Shown: positions 33,331 through 42,582 of the stretch, one piece after another
Layout: each line of letters opens with the position of its first letter
Position numbering within the stretch: position 1 is the stretch's first letter
Origin: Natronospirillum sp965602035
GTDB taxonomy: Bacteria > Pseudomonadota > Gammaproteobacteria > Pseudomonadales > Natronospirillaceae
NCBI GenBank assembly: GCA_965602035.1
Contig: OZ271919.1
Coordinates: 3,162,001-3,226,000, forward strand
Direction of reading: 5' to 3'
Length of the DNA stretch: 64,000 bases
The notes under the pieces: generated by a model
Told to the model about the DNA's origin: nothing
What the model saw: only the letters and a program-made list of their open reading frames with translations
Databases searched by the model: none
Made by a program: the position numbers and the translations under genes

Positions 33331-35982
33331 ATGGCAGAGCTTGATCACTTTTTTCAACCGGAATCGATCGCTATCGTCGGAGCCTCCGAGCGGCCCGGGA
33401 GCATGGGCGGGCGTGTGCTGGCCAACCTGCAGCGCGCCGGCTATCCGGGCCACATTATTGCTGTGAACAGAAAAGGCTATGCCACGGTCGCCGGTGTTCC
33501 CTGTGTCCGCCAACTGACGGCCGATACACGTGTTGACCTTGCCGTGCTCTGTCTGCCGGCAAAAAATCTGTATACGGCGTTGCGTGACGCGGCGGCGGCC
33601 GGTGTTCGGGCCGCTCTGGTACTTACCGGGGGTATGGCACGTGATCAGTTGACCGACACGGCGATGCACCGCCTGAAACTCGTAGCCAGGCGGCGCGGCG
33701 TGCGGCTTCTGGGTCCCAACAGCCTGGGGCTGATTGTCCCGGCGGCGCACCTTAACCTGTCCTATTCACACGTCGATCCGCTGCCGGGCAATATTGCCTA
33801 TGTCGGCATGTCCTCAGCGCTGGGTTCCGCGCTGCTCGACTGGGCGACTGGAAGAGGCTATGGCTTCAGTCATTTTGTCACGGTGGGCGCGCGTGCGGAT
33901 ATCAGTATCAGCGATGTGGTGGACTATCTGGCGAACGATCGGCGTGTCAAGGCCATTCTGCTGCATGTGGAGGTTATCCGGAATGCAGCACGATTCATGA
34001 CGGTGCTACGGGCAGCGTCCAAAACCAAGAAAGTGGTGGTGTTGAACACGGACACAGAAACACCGGCGCCGGATGGACTACCGGATCGCAGGCCGGTCAT
34101 CGACGCGTATTTCGCACGCACCGGCGCAGTGAGCACGGACAGCTTTCAGGACCTGATCGGCACGGTTCAGACTCTGGTCAGGGCGCGCCAATTGTTTGCT
34201 CACCGGCTCGCGTTGGTGAGCAATGGTCTCGGGCCGGCCCTGCTGGCACGCTATGCATTTGAACGTCACAAAGGGGAGTTGGTGGCCCTGGGCCGCCTGC
34301 CGGAGAGCCTGCGCGCAGAGAGCCTGCATCAGGACCGGGCGCATGACCGGTTTCTGATTGTTCCGGCCGGGGTCACTGGCGAGCGACTGCATGAAACGCT
34401 GACGGAGATTGACCGTATTCCGGGCATCGGGGCATCCCTGGTATTGCTGGTACCGAATATCGGTGTGGATCAGGCGTCTGTAACCCGGTCTCTGATCAAC
34501 CACCAGCGGCGATCGCGGAGGACACTTATGGTGGTCTGGCTGGGTGAGGCCACGGTGCAGGCATCACGGCAGGCACTGGATGCCGCCAACGTGCTGCAGT
34601 TCGAATCCGTTGAATCCGCCATTGATGCATTTGCCACGTTGATCCGCCATGAACGGGTTCAGCAGAATCTGCGCGCAACGCCGGCGGCAACCAGCCGGGT
34701 GCGCCCTGACCGGCGGGTACTGGACAAGCTTGCTGAGGAAATCCGGTACGGGGAAAAGCCCTGGGTGGGCTGGGATCAGACCCGGAGTCTGCTGGCATTG
34801 TTTGATTTCACGCTGAACCCCGCCAGCGATATTCTCTCTCCGTCAGCATTGAATCGGGCCGCAGCGGAATTCCGATATCCGGTATCACTGCGCCTGCTGC
34901 ATGAGCACTACATGGTGCCGTTCGCCTATCGCTCTGACCCCCGCCGGCGGTGGCGCGGGGTTGCGGTAGACGTGAAAACGCCGGAAGAACTGCGCGCTCA
35001 CGCGAGCCGCTTGATGTCTGAACATGTCGACCGGTTCAGCGACAGTCCGCTGCTGGGGTTCACTGTGCAGCCGATGCGACGCCGGCTGGACTCTCTGCAG
35101 TTCAGCCTTGGTATAACCCGCGACCGGACATTCGGGCCGCTGATACTGTTTGGCCTTGGCGGTAGTTGGGCCAATGTGCTGGCGGATCGGCAGCTCGCCC
35201 TGCCGCCACTGAACCGAACCCAGGCCCGATTGCTTATCGGGTCCGCCCATGTATTTCAGCTACTGCAGGAACGTTGCAGTGCGCCGGCTGCAGCGGAAGA
35301 TGCCCTGCTGGACGCCGTGATGCGGCTGTCGGAGCTGGCGGAGTCGTGCCACTGGCTCGCCGGCCTTGAACTGAATCTGGTGCTGGAAAACGACGATGAA
35401 CTGATCGTTCTGGGTGCCGCGGCCGTACACGGCTCAGACATGCCGCCTGTCATTGCGACCTATCCGGCCGACTGGGAGCGAACGATCGAGCTATCAGGGG
35501 GTGAGTCGTGGGTGCTTCGTCCGGTACGCGCTGAGGACGAGCCCGGGCTGCGCGACCTGTATGAACGCCAACCGCCCGAGGCGCTCCGGCTTCGTTTTTT
35601 CGGCAGTCGACTGCAGTTTGAGCACCGTGAACTGGCCACACTCTGTCAGGTGGACTACCGCCGTGAAATGGCGTTTGTGCTGGCGGGGCCGAACGGGCGC
35701 CTGTACGGCGAAGTTCGTGGGTGGACACGTGTCGATGCACAAAGCATGGAATTTGCTATTCTTCTCGACGCGAAGGCGCGTGGCCATGGCCTTGCCAGGA
35801 CAATGCTGAACCACCTCGAGGCCTACGCGGCAGCGAGCCACCTGGCCAGTATGTCGGCAGATATTCTGCCCGAAAACCAGCCGATGCGCCGGCTGGCACA
35901 ACGACTCGGTTATCAGGAATCCACCGGGCCGGATGGGTCACTGACTGTAGTAAAGAGGTTGAATGCTGTACGAACTGAATGA
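33331..35982 (+). CDS. PatZ-like protein lysine acetyltransferase (acyl-CoA synthetase domain plus GNAT)
   Basis: An 883-residue protein with an ADP-forming acetyl-CoA synthetase-like body (CoA-binding domain from residue 1, ESIAIVGASERPGSMGG; then ligase and ATP-grasp-like domains) and a C-terminal GNAT domain (from about 725; acetyl-CoA loop RGHGLAR). This layout and length match PatZ/YfiQ, which acetylates acetyl-CoA synthetase and other proteins. The body is probably non-catalytic and senses acetyl-CoA. ATG 33331 lacks a clear ribosome site. It overlaps nudC by 20 bp. Confidence 0.9.
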   Translation: MAELDHFFQPESIAIVGASERPGSMGGRVLANLQRAGYPGHIIAVNRKGYATVAGVPCVRQLTADTRVDLAVLCLPAKNLYTALRDAAAAGVRAALVLTGGMARDQLTDTAMHRLKLVARRRGVRLLGPNSLGLIVPAAHLNLSYSHVDPLPGNIAYVGMSSALGSALLDWATGRGYGFSHFVTVGARADISISDVVDYLANDRRVKAILLHVEVIRNAARFMTVLRAASKTKKVVVLNTDTETPAPDGLPDRRPVIDAYFARTGAVSTDSFQDLIGTVQTLVRARQLFAHRLALVSNGLGPALLARYAFERHKGELVALGRLPESLRAESLHQDRAHDRFLIVPAGVTGERLHETLTEIDRIPGIGASLVLLVPNIGVDQASVTRSLINHQRRSRRTLMVVWLGEATVQASRQALDAANVLQFESVESAIDAFATLIRHERVQQNLRATPAATSRVRPDRRVLDKLAEEIRYGEKPWVGWDQTRSLLALFDFTLNPASDILSPSALNRAAAEFRYPVSLRLLHEHYMVPFAYRSDPRRRWRGVAVDVKTPEELRAHASRLMSEHVDRFSDSPLLGFTVQPMRRRLDSLQFSLGITRDRTFGPLILFGLGGSWANVLADRQLALPPLNRTQARLLIGSAHVFQLLQERCSAPAAAEDALLDAVMRLSELAESCHWLAGLELNLVLENDDELIVLGAAAVHGSDMPPVIATYPADWERTIELSGGESWVLRPVRAEDEPGLRDLYERQPPEALRLRFFGSRLQFEHRELATLCQVDYRREMAFVLAGPNGRLYGEVRGWTRVDAQSMEFAILLDAKARGHGLARTMLNHLEAYAAASHLASMSADILPENQPMRRLAQRLGYQESTGPDGSLTVVKRLNAVRTE

Positions 35983-36826
35983 TCTGGACTGGGACCTGAC
36001 GCTGGGTGAGCTGCCACCGCCGGAGACTGCCCGCCCTGTGCTGGTAAGCCACCAGTCGGTATTGTCTGCCGGCTCCGGACAGTGGCAAATACCCGGTCTG
36101 GCGGATGCCTGGCGCTCTCTGCCCGCCGAGCGGTTGCTCGACCTTGGAGCCATTGATAACCAGCGGTGGGTCGCCATTGATTGGCCCGCTTTGAGCGAGG
36201 ATGAGCGCGCGGCTGTGCTGGCCGGCGCCGACACGGCCGGATGGGAGGAACTCGGACTGCGCGACATTCTGCCCGCGTCAGAGCGGGAGTTCGCACTCGC
36301 GAGCCGCGCCGTTCAACTGACCAATTGGCGGCGTCAGCATCGCTACTGCGGGCAGTGCGGCGGGTTGACACAGGGAAGCAGAACCGAGCATTTCCGGTGG
36401 TGCGAAAGCTGTGACCTGCGGTTCTACCCGCGAATCAGCCCCTGTATTATCGTGCTGGTCACGCGTGGCCATGACGTGTTGCTGGCGCGTGGTCGACGGC
36501 ACCGAACCCGGAACCGCTACAGCACACTGGCAGGGTTCATGGAGCCGGGGGAATCTGCCGAGCAGGCAGTGCACCGTGAAGTGTTCGAAGAAGTCGGAGT
36601 CCGGTTGCGCAACGTTCGCTACCGGAACAGTCAGACCTGGCCGTTTCCGCACCAGCTGATGCTGGGCTTTACCGCCGAGTATGAAAGCGGGGAACTGGTA
36701 CTGCAGGAAGATGAGATTGACGCGGCCGATTGGTGGCCACTCACGGACCTGCCGCCTCACCCTCCGGCGCATTCGATCAGTGGCTGGCTGATCGAAACCT
36801 ATCGTCGCGAGCAGCTCGGCGACTGA
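35963..36826 (+). CDS. nudC: NAD+ diphosphatase / NAD-cap hydrolase NudC
   Basis: A 287-residue Nudix enzyme. A four-cysteine zinc ribbon (CGQCG and CESC) precedes the Nudix box, which runs from GFMEPGESAE to REVFEEVGV. The following SQTWPFPHQLM is the NudC-specific motif, with one change from the common SQPWPFP. It cleaves NADH/NAD and removes NAD caps from RNA. AAGAGG lies 4 bases before the start, inside the acetyltransferase gene. Confidence 0.95.
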   Translation: MLYELNDLDWDLTLGELPPPETARPVLVSHQSVLSAGSGQWQIPGLADAWRSLPAERLLDLGAIDNQRWVAIDWPALSEDERAAVLAGADTAGWEELGLRDILPASEREFALASRAVQLTNWRRQHRYCGQCGGLTQGSRTEHFRWCESCDLRFYPRISPCIIVLVTRGHDVLLARGRRHRTRNRYSTLAGFMEPGESAEQAVHREVFEEVGVRLRNVRYRNSQTWPFPHQLMLGFTAEYESGELVLQEDEIDAADWWPLTDLPPHPPAHSISGWLIETYRREQLGD

Positions 36827-36871
36827 TGAACCGGGCCACCGGCCTGCGGGCAGCACGCCATGCCGGGTCGT

Positions 36872-37636
36872 TCAGTGAATATTGGTCGCCGAGATCAGGC
36901 CGAGGTCCTGGCGTTCCGTGCGCGTGAGCGCGGCAAGTTCGCACAGGGCCTCATAGTCGGTTATCTGAATATCCCGCCCGGTGCCGGCGACCCGAATAAG
37001 CTCCTGGCGCTGGAATCGCGTAAACGTACGGCTGACCGTTTCCACCGCGAGGCCCAGAAAATTGGCCAGATCCGACCGGGGCATGGTCAGGCGGAACTGT
37101 CGGTCCGAATAGCCACGGCGTTTGAAGCGTTGGGCCAGGCTGATAAGAAAAGAGGCGAGGCGTTCTTCCGCGTTTTTCCTGCTTAACAGCAGCATCATCT
37201 GCTGATCGTCCCGGATTTCGCGGCTCATCATGCGCATCAGCTGGCGCCTGAGCTCGGGCAGTTGCTCGCTCAGCTCGTCGAGCTGATCCAGAGGGATGGC
37301 GCAGACATGCGTGGTTTCGAGTGCCATGGCCGATGTCTGATAGTGCTCCAGGCCGAAACTGGCCAGACCGACGACCTCACTCGGGATATGGAACCCGGTG
37401 ATCTGTTCTTCGCCCTGGCGGGTCAGGGTGAACGTTTTGAGCGTGCCGTTGCGCACGGCATATACGTAGTCAAGCGATTGCCCCTGACGGTACAGAAATT
37501 CACCTTTCGCCAGCGGACGACCGCGTTGCACGATCGCATCAAGCCGATCCATTTCAGAGAATGACAGGGAGACCGGCAGGCAGAGCGGATTCAGCGAGCA
37601 TGTGCGGCAGGCCGCCTGGTGTTGCAATGACGGCAT
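36872..37636 (-). CDS. fnr: FNR/Anr-family oxygen-responsive regulator
   Basis: A 254-residue Crp-family regulator with the four cluster cysteines of FNR: Cys10, Cys13 and Cys19 (ACRTCSLNPLC) and Cys112. The C-terminal helix-turn-helix contains FLGLAVETVSRTFTRFQ, whose recognition residues are those of FNR/Anr. It should switch anaerobic genes on when its 4Fe-4S cluster is intact. AAGGAGGT just before ATG 37636 decides the start. It lies behind ttcA on the same strand, after 113 bp. Confidence 0.94.
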   Translation of the reverse strand: MPSLQHQAACRTCSLNPLCLPVSLSFSEMDRLDAIVQRGRPLAKGEFLYRQGQSLDYVYAVRNGTLKTFTLTRQGEEQITGFHIPSEVVGLASFGLEHYQTSAMALETTHVCAIPLDQLDELSEQLPELRRQLMRMMSREIRDDQQMMLLLSRKNAEERLASFLISLAQRFKRRGYSDRQFRLTMPRSDLANFLGLAVETVSRTFTRFQRQELIRVAGTGRDIQITDYEALCELAALTRTERQDLGLISATNIH

Positions 37637-37712
37637 ACAGACCTCCTTGAGTTCCCTGTTTCGCGTGCCGGGCAGCAATTCCCGGGAACACCGGCGGCGA
37701 CGTATTCACGGA

Positions 37713-37726
37713 ACACCCCGGGGTGT
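37713..37726. repeat. 14-bp palindrome between fnr and ttcA
   Basis: ACACCCCGGGGTGT is a perfect palindrome about 77 bases upstream of the fnr start. A shorter one, TTCCCGGGAA, is at 37678-37687. Either could be an operator of fnr. Neither is an FNR box. Confidence 0.6.
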
Positions 37727-37749
37727 CATCACCGGCCGCAACTGCCGAC

Positions 37750-38676
37750 TCAACGCATCAGCACATCAGTGCCGTCGGAAACGTCAGTGAGAGCGCTTCC
37801 ATTTGCCGGATCATAGCTGCTAACGCGCGTCTGTGCCAACGGGCTCATCGGATTCGATGAGTCCGTTGGCTGCATTGGTATACCGTCGGCTTTCAGGGAG
37901 TGGAAGTCAAACAGCCCGGTATCGGCGAGCTGGGAGGGCGCTACATTCTGCAGCGCATTGAACATGATTTCTGACCGACCGGGGAACTCCCGATCCCACG
38001 CCTGCAGCATCTGCTTGATATTTTGCCGTTGCAGGTTGTCCTGCGACCCACAGAGGTTGCACGGGATAATCGGGTATTCCCGAGCCGTGGCATAGGCCGC
38101 TATATCGCTTTCCCGACAATAGGCCAGAGGGCGGATAAGCACATTCGTGCGGCTGTCTGCCAGTAACTTTGGTGGCATGGCCTTCAGGGTGCCGCCGAAG
38201 AACAGGTTCAGGAAAAAGGTTTCCAGAATGTCGTCCTTGTGGTGCCCCAGTGCAATCTTGTCCGCACCGATCTCGTCGGCGAATGCGTACAGTGTGCCAC
38301 GCCTGAGGCGGGAACAGATGCCACAGGTCGTCTTGCCCTCGGGGACCGTGTCTTTGACGATGCTGTAGGTGTCGCGTTCCAGAATATGAAACGGTACGCC
38401 AATCTCGCGAAGATAATCCGGCAACACATGCTCAGGGAAACCGGGCTGTTTCTGATCCAGATTGACCGCGACCAGTTCAAAGCGAACCGGTGCACTGCGC
38501 TGCAGGTTGCGCAGAATATCGAGCATGGTGTAGCTGTCCTTGCCGCCGGACAGACACACCATTATCCGGTCGCCGTCCTCGATCATGTTATAGTCTTCAA
38601 TAGCACGACCGGTGTGACGGCGCAGGCGTTTCTGCAGCTTGTTGAACTCGACCGTGGATCGACTCTTCTGGCTCAT
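37750..38676 (-). CDS. ttcA: tRNA 2-thiocytidine biosynthesis protein TtcA
   Basis: A 308-residue PP-loop enzyme that thiolates C32 of certain tRNAs. It has the ATP loop SGGKDS (43-48), the cluster-binding CGIC pair and CNLCG. About 35 residues at the C-terminus (from PMQPTDSSN) form a Ser/Thr-rich extension that looks unstructured. It is next to fnr, an association seen in other gammaproteobacteria. Confidence 0.95.
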   Translation of the reverse strand: MSQKSRSTVEFNKLQKRLRRHTGRAIEDYNMIEDGDRIMVCLSGGKDSYTMLDILRNLQRSAPVRFELVAVNLDQKQPGFPEHVLPDYLREIGVPFHILERDTYSIVKDTVPEGKTTCGICSRLRRGTLYAFADEIGADKIALGHHKDDILETFFLNLFFGGTLKAMPPKLLADSRTNVLIRPLAYCRESDIAAYATAREYPIIPCNLCGSQDNLQRQNIKQMLQAWDREFPGRSEIMFNALQNVAPSQLADTGLFDFHSLKADGIPMQPTDSSNPMSPLAQTRVSSYDPANGSALTDVSDGTDVLMR

Positions 38677-38780
38677 GATGGTCCGGCAGGTTGCTCGCTT
38701 GGGGTTCTGGCGCGCGGTTTTAACACTGAACCTGATGCAAGTAAAGGCAGGCGGCCCCTTAAGTTATGGCCAAAAGTCGT

Positions 38781-38786
38781 TATAAT
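38781..38786 (+). promoter_or_regulatory. -10 element of the aspS promoter
   Basis: A perfect TATAAT 50 bases upstream of the aspS start; no good -35 at the expected distance. The predicted leader is about 45 bases. Confidence 0.5.
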
Positions 38787-38836
38787 CCCCGGCCTTATTG
38801 ACTGAAATGGCAACCCTTGGAACCCGGCTGATTATG

Positions 38837-40612
38837 ATGCGTACTCATTACTGCGGTGCACTGCGCCGCGCGAATATCGACGACACGGTAACGATCTGCG
38901 GTTGGGTGCACCGCCGGCGCGACCACGGTGGCGTCATCTTTCTGGACATGCGCGATCGGGACGGTCTGGTGCAGGTTGTTTTTGATCCTGACAACGCCGA
39001 CAGTTTTGCCGTAGCGGATCGTGCCCGGAGTGAGTATGTAGTGCAGGTCACGGGTCGTGTACGTGCCCGCCCTGAAGGCACCGTGAATCCCAACATGGGC
39101 ACCGGTGATGTGGAAGTGCTGGGCACCGGCATTGAGGTGCTGAATCGGGCAGAAACGCCGCCGTTTCCCCTGGATCAGCGTGTTGAGGTGGGCGAGGATG
39201 TGCGGCTCCGGCACCGCTACATGGATCTCCGGCGCCCGGAAATGCAGGAAAAGCTGATCCTGCGCAGCCGGATCACTCAGGCGTTGCGCCGAGCGCTGGA
39301 TGACCAGCGTTTTCTGGAAATCGAGACCCCCATTCTGACCCGCGCCACGCCGGAAGGTGCCCGCGATTATCTGGTGCCCAGCCGCACGCACCTGAACCGG
39401 TTTTTTGCACTGCCGCAGTCACCCCAGTTGTTCAAACAGCTTCTGATGGTCTCGGGCTTCGACCGTTACTACCAGATTGCCCGCTGTTTCCGCGACGAAG
39501 ACCTGCGCGCGGATCGCCAGCCCGAGTTTACGCAGGTAGACATCGAGGCTTCTTTTGTAGAGGAATCGGATGTGATGGCCGTCGCTGAGGCCATGATTCG
39601 TGACAGCTTCCAGACAGTACTGGATGTCGATCTCGGTACGCTGCCGCACATGACCTGGGCAGACGCCATGGAACGTTACGGCAGTGACAAACCGGACCTG
39701 CGTAACCCGCTGGAGCTGGTGACGGTCGATGATCTGATGGCGGATGTCGAATTCAAGGTGTTTGCCGGCCCCGCGGCAGACCCGAAAGGCCGGGTCGCCG
39801 CGCTTCGGGTACCCAACGGTGGTGGCCTCACCCGCAAGCAGATCGATGATTACACCAAGTATGTGGGGATTTTCGGGGCGAAAGGCCTGGCCTACATCAA
39901 GGTCAACGATGTAACTGACGTAGCCGAAGGGCTGCAGTCGCCGATTGTGAAGTTTCTGCCGGAGCCCGTTCGAAAAGCATTGCTTGAACGTGTCGACGCG
40001 CAGAATGGCGACCTGATTTTCTTCGGTGCCGACAAGGCCCGAATCGTCAACGATGCTTTGGGTAACCTGCGCAATCGCCTCGGCGAGGACCTGGACCTGT
40101 TCAATCGTGAGTGGGCGGCACTGTGGGTTGTGGATTTCCCGATGTTCGAGGAAGAAGACGATGGCACGCTGAGCGCGCTGCACCATCCGTTCACGGCGCC
40201 TTCCTGTTCAGCAGAAGAACTGCGGGCAGCGCCGGAAAAAGCCCTGAGCCGCGCTTATGATATGGTGTTGAATGGCGTGGAGCTGGGTGGTGGTTCGATC
40301 CGTATTCATGACCCGGCCATGCAGGCCGCGGTGTTCGATGTACTCGACATTCCGCCGGAAGAGCAGCGCGAGAAGTTCGGCTTCCTGCTGGATGCACTGC
40401 AGTACGGCTGCCCGCCACATGGCGGCCTGGCCTTCGGGCTTGACCGGTTGATCATGCTGATGACCGGTGCCGACAGTATCCGTGACGTGATTGCGTTTCC
40501 GAAAACACAGACGGCGGCCTGTCTGCTGACGCAGGCGCCAGGCGAGGTATCCGCGGCCCAATTGCGTGACCTCAATATCCGTCTGCGCCAGACAGCCAAA
40601 GAATCTTCGTAA
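38837..40612 (+). CDS. aspS: aspartyl-tRNA synthetase
   Basis: A 591-residue class IIb synthetase: OB-fold anticodon domain (1-105, CGWVHRRRDHGGVIFLDMRD), catalytic core with motif 2 (CFRDEDLRADRQPEFTQVD), the bacterial GAD insertion (about 280-420) and motif 3 (GGLAFGLDRL). The start is set at MRTHYCG, which gives the usual length; longer in-frame starts exist. It heads aspS-yebC-ruvC-ruvA-ruvB. Confidence 0.97.
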   Translation: MRTHYCGALRRANIDDTVTICGWVHRRRDHGGVIFLDMRDRDGLVQVVFDPDNADSFAVADRARSEYVVQVTGRVRARPEGTVNPNMGTGDVEVLGTGIEVLNRAETPPFPLDQRVEVGEDVRLRHRYMDLRRPEMQEKLILRSRITQALRRALDDQRFLEIETPILTRATPEGARDYLVPSRTHLNRFFALPQSPQLFKQLLMVSGFDRYYQIARCFRDEDLRADRQPEFTQVDIEASFVEESDVMAVAEAMIRDSFQTVLDVDLGTLPHMTWADAMERYGSDKPDLRNPLELVTVDDLMADVEFKVFAGPAADPKGRVAALRVPNGGGLTRKQIDDYTKYVGIFGAKGLAYIKVNDVTDVAEGLQSPIVKFLPEPVRKALLERVDAQNGDLIFFGADKARIVNDALGNLRNRLGEDLDLFNREWAALWVVDFPMFEEEDDGTLSALHHPFTAPSCSAEELRAAPEKALSRAYDMVLNGVELGGGSIRIHDPAMQAAVFDVLDIPPEEQREKFGFLLDALQYGCPPHGGLAFGLDRLIMLMTGADSIRDVIAFPKTQTAACLLTQAPGEVSAAQLRDLNIRLRQTAKESS

Positions 40613-40631
40613 CAGGAGGTAGTGCACGCCT

Positions 40632-41363
40632 ATGGCCGGTCACTCCAAATGGGCAAACATAAAACACCGCAAGGCGGCGCAGGATGCGAAGCGCGGTAAA
40701 GTCTTCACCAAGCTGATCAGAGAGCTGGTTGTTGCGGCGAAAAACGGCGGGCCAGAGCCGGCGGATAACCCCGCCCTGCGGTCCGCCATGGACAAAGCGC
40801 TCAGCAACAACATGAAAAAGGACACCATTGACAAGGCGATCGCCCGCGGCGCTGGCAACAAGGACGACGACAATTTCGAGGCGCTGACCTATGAAGGGTA
40901 TGCCGCCAACGGTGTGGCGGTGCTCGTAAAGTGCCTGTCAGACAACAAGAACCGCACCGTGTCGGAAGTGCGCCATGCGTTCAGCAAGCACGGTGGCAAC
41001 CTGGGCACGGATGGGTCGGTGGCCTATCTGTTCCGGAATAAGGGTCAATTGTTTCTGGGCTCCGGCGATGAAGACGAGGTCATGGAAGTGGTACTTGAGG
41101 CCGGTGCCGAGGATGTTATTACCAACGATGACGGGTCGCTGGAAATCCGGACCGAGCCGGGCGACTATCTGGATGTTAAACAGGCGCTGGTAGACGCAGG
41201 ATATGACGATGTCGAAGGCGAGGTCTCCTGGGTTCCGGACGTCGAAGTAGAGGTGGACGGTGAGACGGCGGAGAAAGTGCAACGCCTGATCGACGCCCTG
41301 GAAGATTCCGACGACGTGCAGAATGTGTATACCAATGCGGCCATGCCCGACGAGCCAGGCTGA
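40632..41363 (+). CDS. yebC: YebC/PmpR-family regulator or translation factor
   Basis: A 243-residue protein starting AGHSKWANIKHRK, diagnostic of the YebC/TACO1 family. Members act as DNA-binding regulators or relieve ribosome stalling at proline stretches. AGGAGGT lies 10 bases upstream. It is encoded between aspS and ruvC as in most relatives. Confidence 0.96.
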   Translation: MAGHSKWANIKHRKAAQDAKRGKVFTKLIRELVVAAKNGGPEPADNPALRSAMDKALSNNMKKDTIDKAIARGAGNKDDDNFEALTYEGYAANGVAVLVKCLSDNKNRTVSEVRHAFSKHGGNLGTDGSVAYLFRNKGQLFLGSGDEDEVMEVVLEAGAEDVITNDDGSLEIRTEPGDYLDVKQALVDAGYDDVEGEVSWVPDVEVEVDGETAEKVQRLIDALEDSDDVQNVYTNAAMPDEPG

Positions 41364-41371
41364 CAGGAACC

Positions 41372-41929
41372 ATGCAGCCCGACGCCGTTATTCTGGCCAT
41401 TGATCCGGGCTCTCGCCGCACGGGTTTCGGCGTTGTTCGGGTGCGCGGCAGCCGCCACGAGTACGTGACCAGCGGTTGTATCAACCTGGTGAGTCAGCCC
41501 AGTGTGCCGGCCCGGTTGGACATGATCTTCAGCCATATCCAGGAGATCGCTGCACAGGTCAGCCCGACGGAGTTTGCCATCGAGCAGGTCTTCATGGGCC
41601 GGAATGCCGATTCGGCGCTCAAGCTCGGCCAGGCCCGGGGTGCCGCCATTGTCGCGGCGATGCAGGCCGGGTTGCCCGTTTATGAGTACGCCGCGCGACA
41701 GATCAAACAGTCGGTAGTGGGGCGCGGTGGTGCCGACAAGGCACAGGTGCAGCATATGGTGATGGCGCTGTTGCGCCTGCCGGGTCGCCCGCAGGAGGAT
41801 GCCGCTGATGCGCTTGCTATCGCACTGTGCCACGCCCAATACCGCCAGGGGCGGGCCCGTATGGGCGGTCTTACCCGGGCTCGGCGTGGGCGGCTTGTCG
41901 ATGTACCGGCGTCGCAGCGATCTGACTGA
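41372..41929 (+). CDS. ruvC: Holliday junction resolvase RuvC
   Basis: A 185-residue endonuclease. The acidic residues of the active site are visible in LAIDPGSRRTG, FAIEQVFMG and EDAADALAIALCH. It cuts four-way junctions guided by RuvAB, encoded next. It starts 8 bp after yebC. The basic C-terminal tail is slightly longer than usual. Confidence 0.97.
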   Translation: MQPDAVILAIDPGSRRTGFGVVRVRGSRHEYVTSGCINLVSQPSVPARLDMIFSHIQEIAAQVSPTEFAIEQVFMGRNADSALKLGQARGAAIVAAMQAGLPVYEYAARQIKQSVVGRGGADKAQVQHMVMALLRLPGRPQEDAADALAIALCHAQYRQGRARMGGLTRARRGRLVDVPASQRSD

Positions 41930-41944
41930 CAGGAGCCAGGCCTT

Positions 41945-42547
41945 ATGATCGGACAACTCACAGGCACTCTCGTTGAGGCCCAGGCCCCGGAAGTGCTCGT
42001 TGCTGTGGGCGGTGTTGGCTATGAGCTGCTGGTGCCCATGACCACCTATGATCGGCTGCCGGCTGTGGGCGAGTCGACGACCCTCTGGACGCATCTGGTG
42101 ATACGGGACGATGCCCACAGCCTGTATGGTTTTGCCGAGCGCAGTGACCGCCAGCTGTTTCGTACTCTGATCCGGGTCAACGGGGTTGGTCCGAAAGTCG
42201 CACTGTCCATACTCTCTGCCATTCCGGCCCGCGACTTCATTCGATATATCGATCAGGAAGCGGTCAGCCAGTTGACCCGTGTGCCCGGCGTTGGCAAGAA
42301 AATGGCCGAGCGACTGGTGCTGGAGCTTCAGGGCAAACTGGTGACCACGGTGTCGCAGGCTGAGCTTCCGGGAGGCGCTGCGGGCGCTCCAGCCTCTGAT
42401 GTCGATACCGTTCTCGCTGACGCTGAGAGCGCGCTCGCCACTCTGGGCTACAAACCGGCCCAGATCAGTCGTATGCTGAAGCAGGTCTACAGTGATGGTA
42501 TGTCCAGTGATGCCGTTATTCGGGCCGCGCTGAAATCAGCGGTTTAA
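41945..42547 (+). CDS. ruvA: Holliday junction DNA helicase subunit RuvA
   Basis: A 200-residue junction-binding protein: OB domain, two helix-hairpin-helix motifs (VNGVGPKVAL and VPGVGKKMAERL) and the small C-terminal RuvB-contact domain after a Gly/Ala/Pro linker. AGGAG precedes the start. Confidence 0.97.
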   Translation: MIGQLTGTLVEAQAPEVLVAVGGVGYELLVPMTTYDRLPAVGESTTLWTHLVIRDDAHSLYGFAERSDRQLFRTLIRVNGVGPKVALSILSAIPARDFIRYIDQEAVSQLTRVPGVGKKMAERLVLELQGKLVTTVSQAELPGGAAGAPASDVDTVLADAESALATLGYKPAQISRMLKQVYSDGMSSDAVIRAALKSAV

Positions 42548-42582
42548 GACGATGCGCTATCACCGTTGCTCAAGAGGCGAGA

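Noticed and set aside
37637..37749. FNR autoregulatory box before fnr
   Set aside because: No TTGAT-n4-ATCAA pattern is present; only unrelated palindromes.
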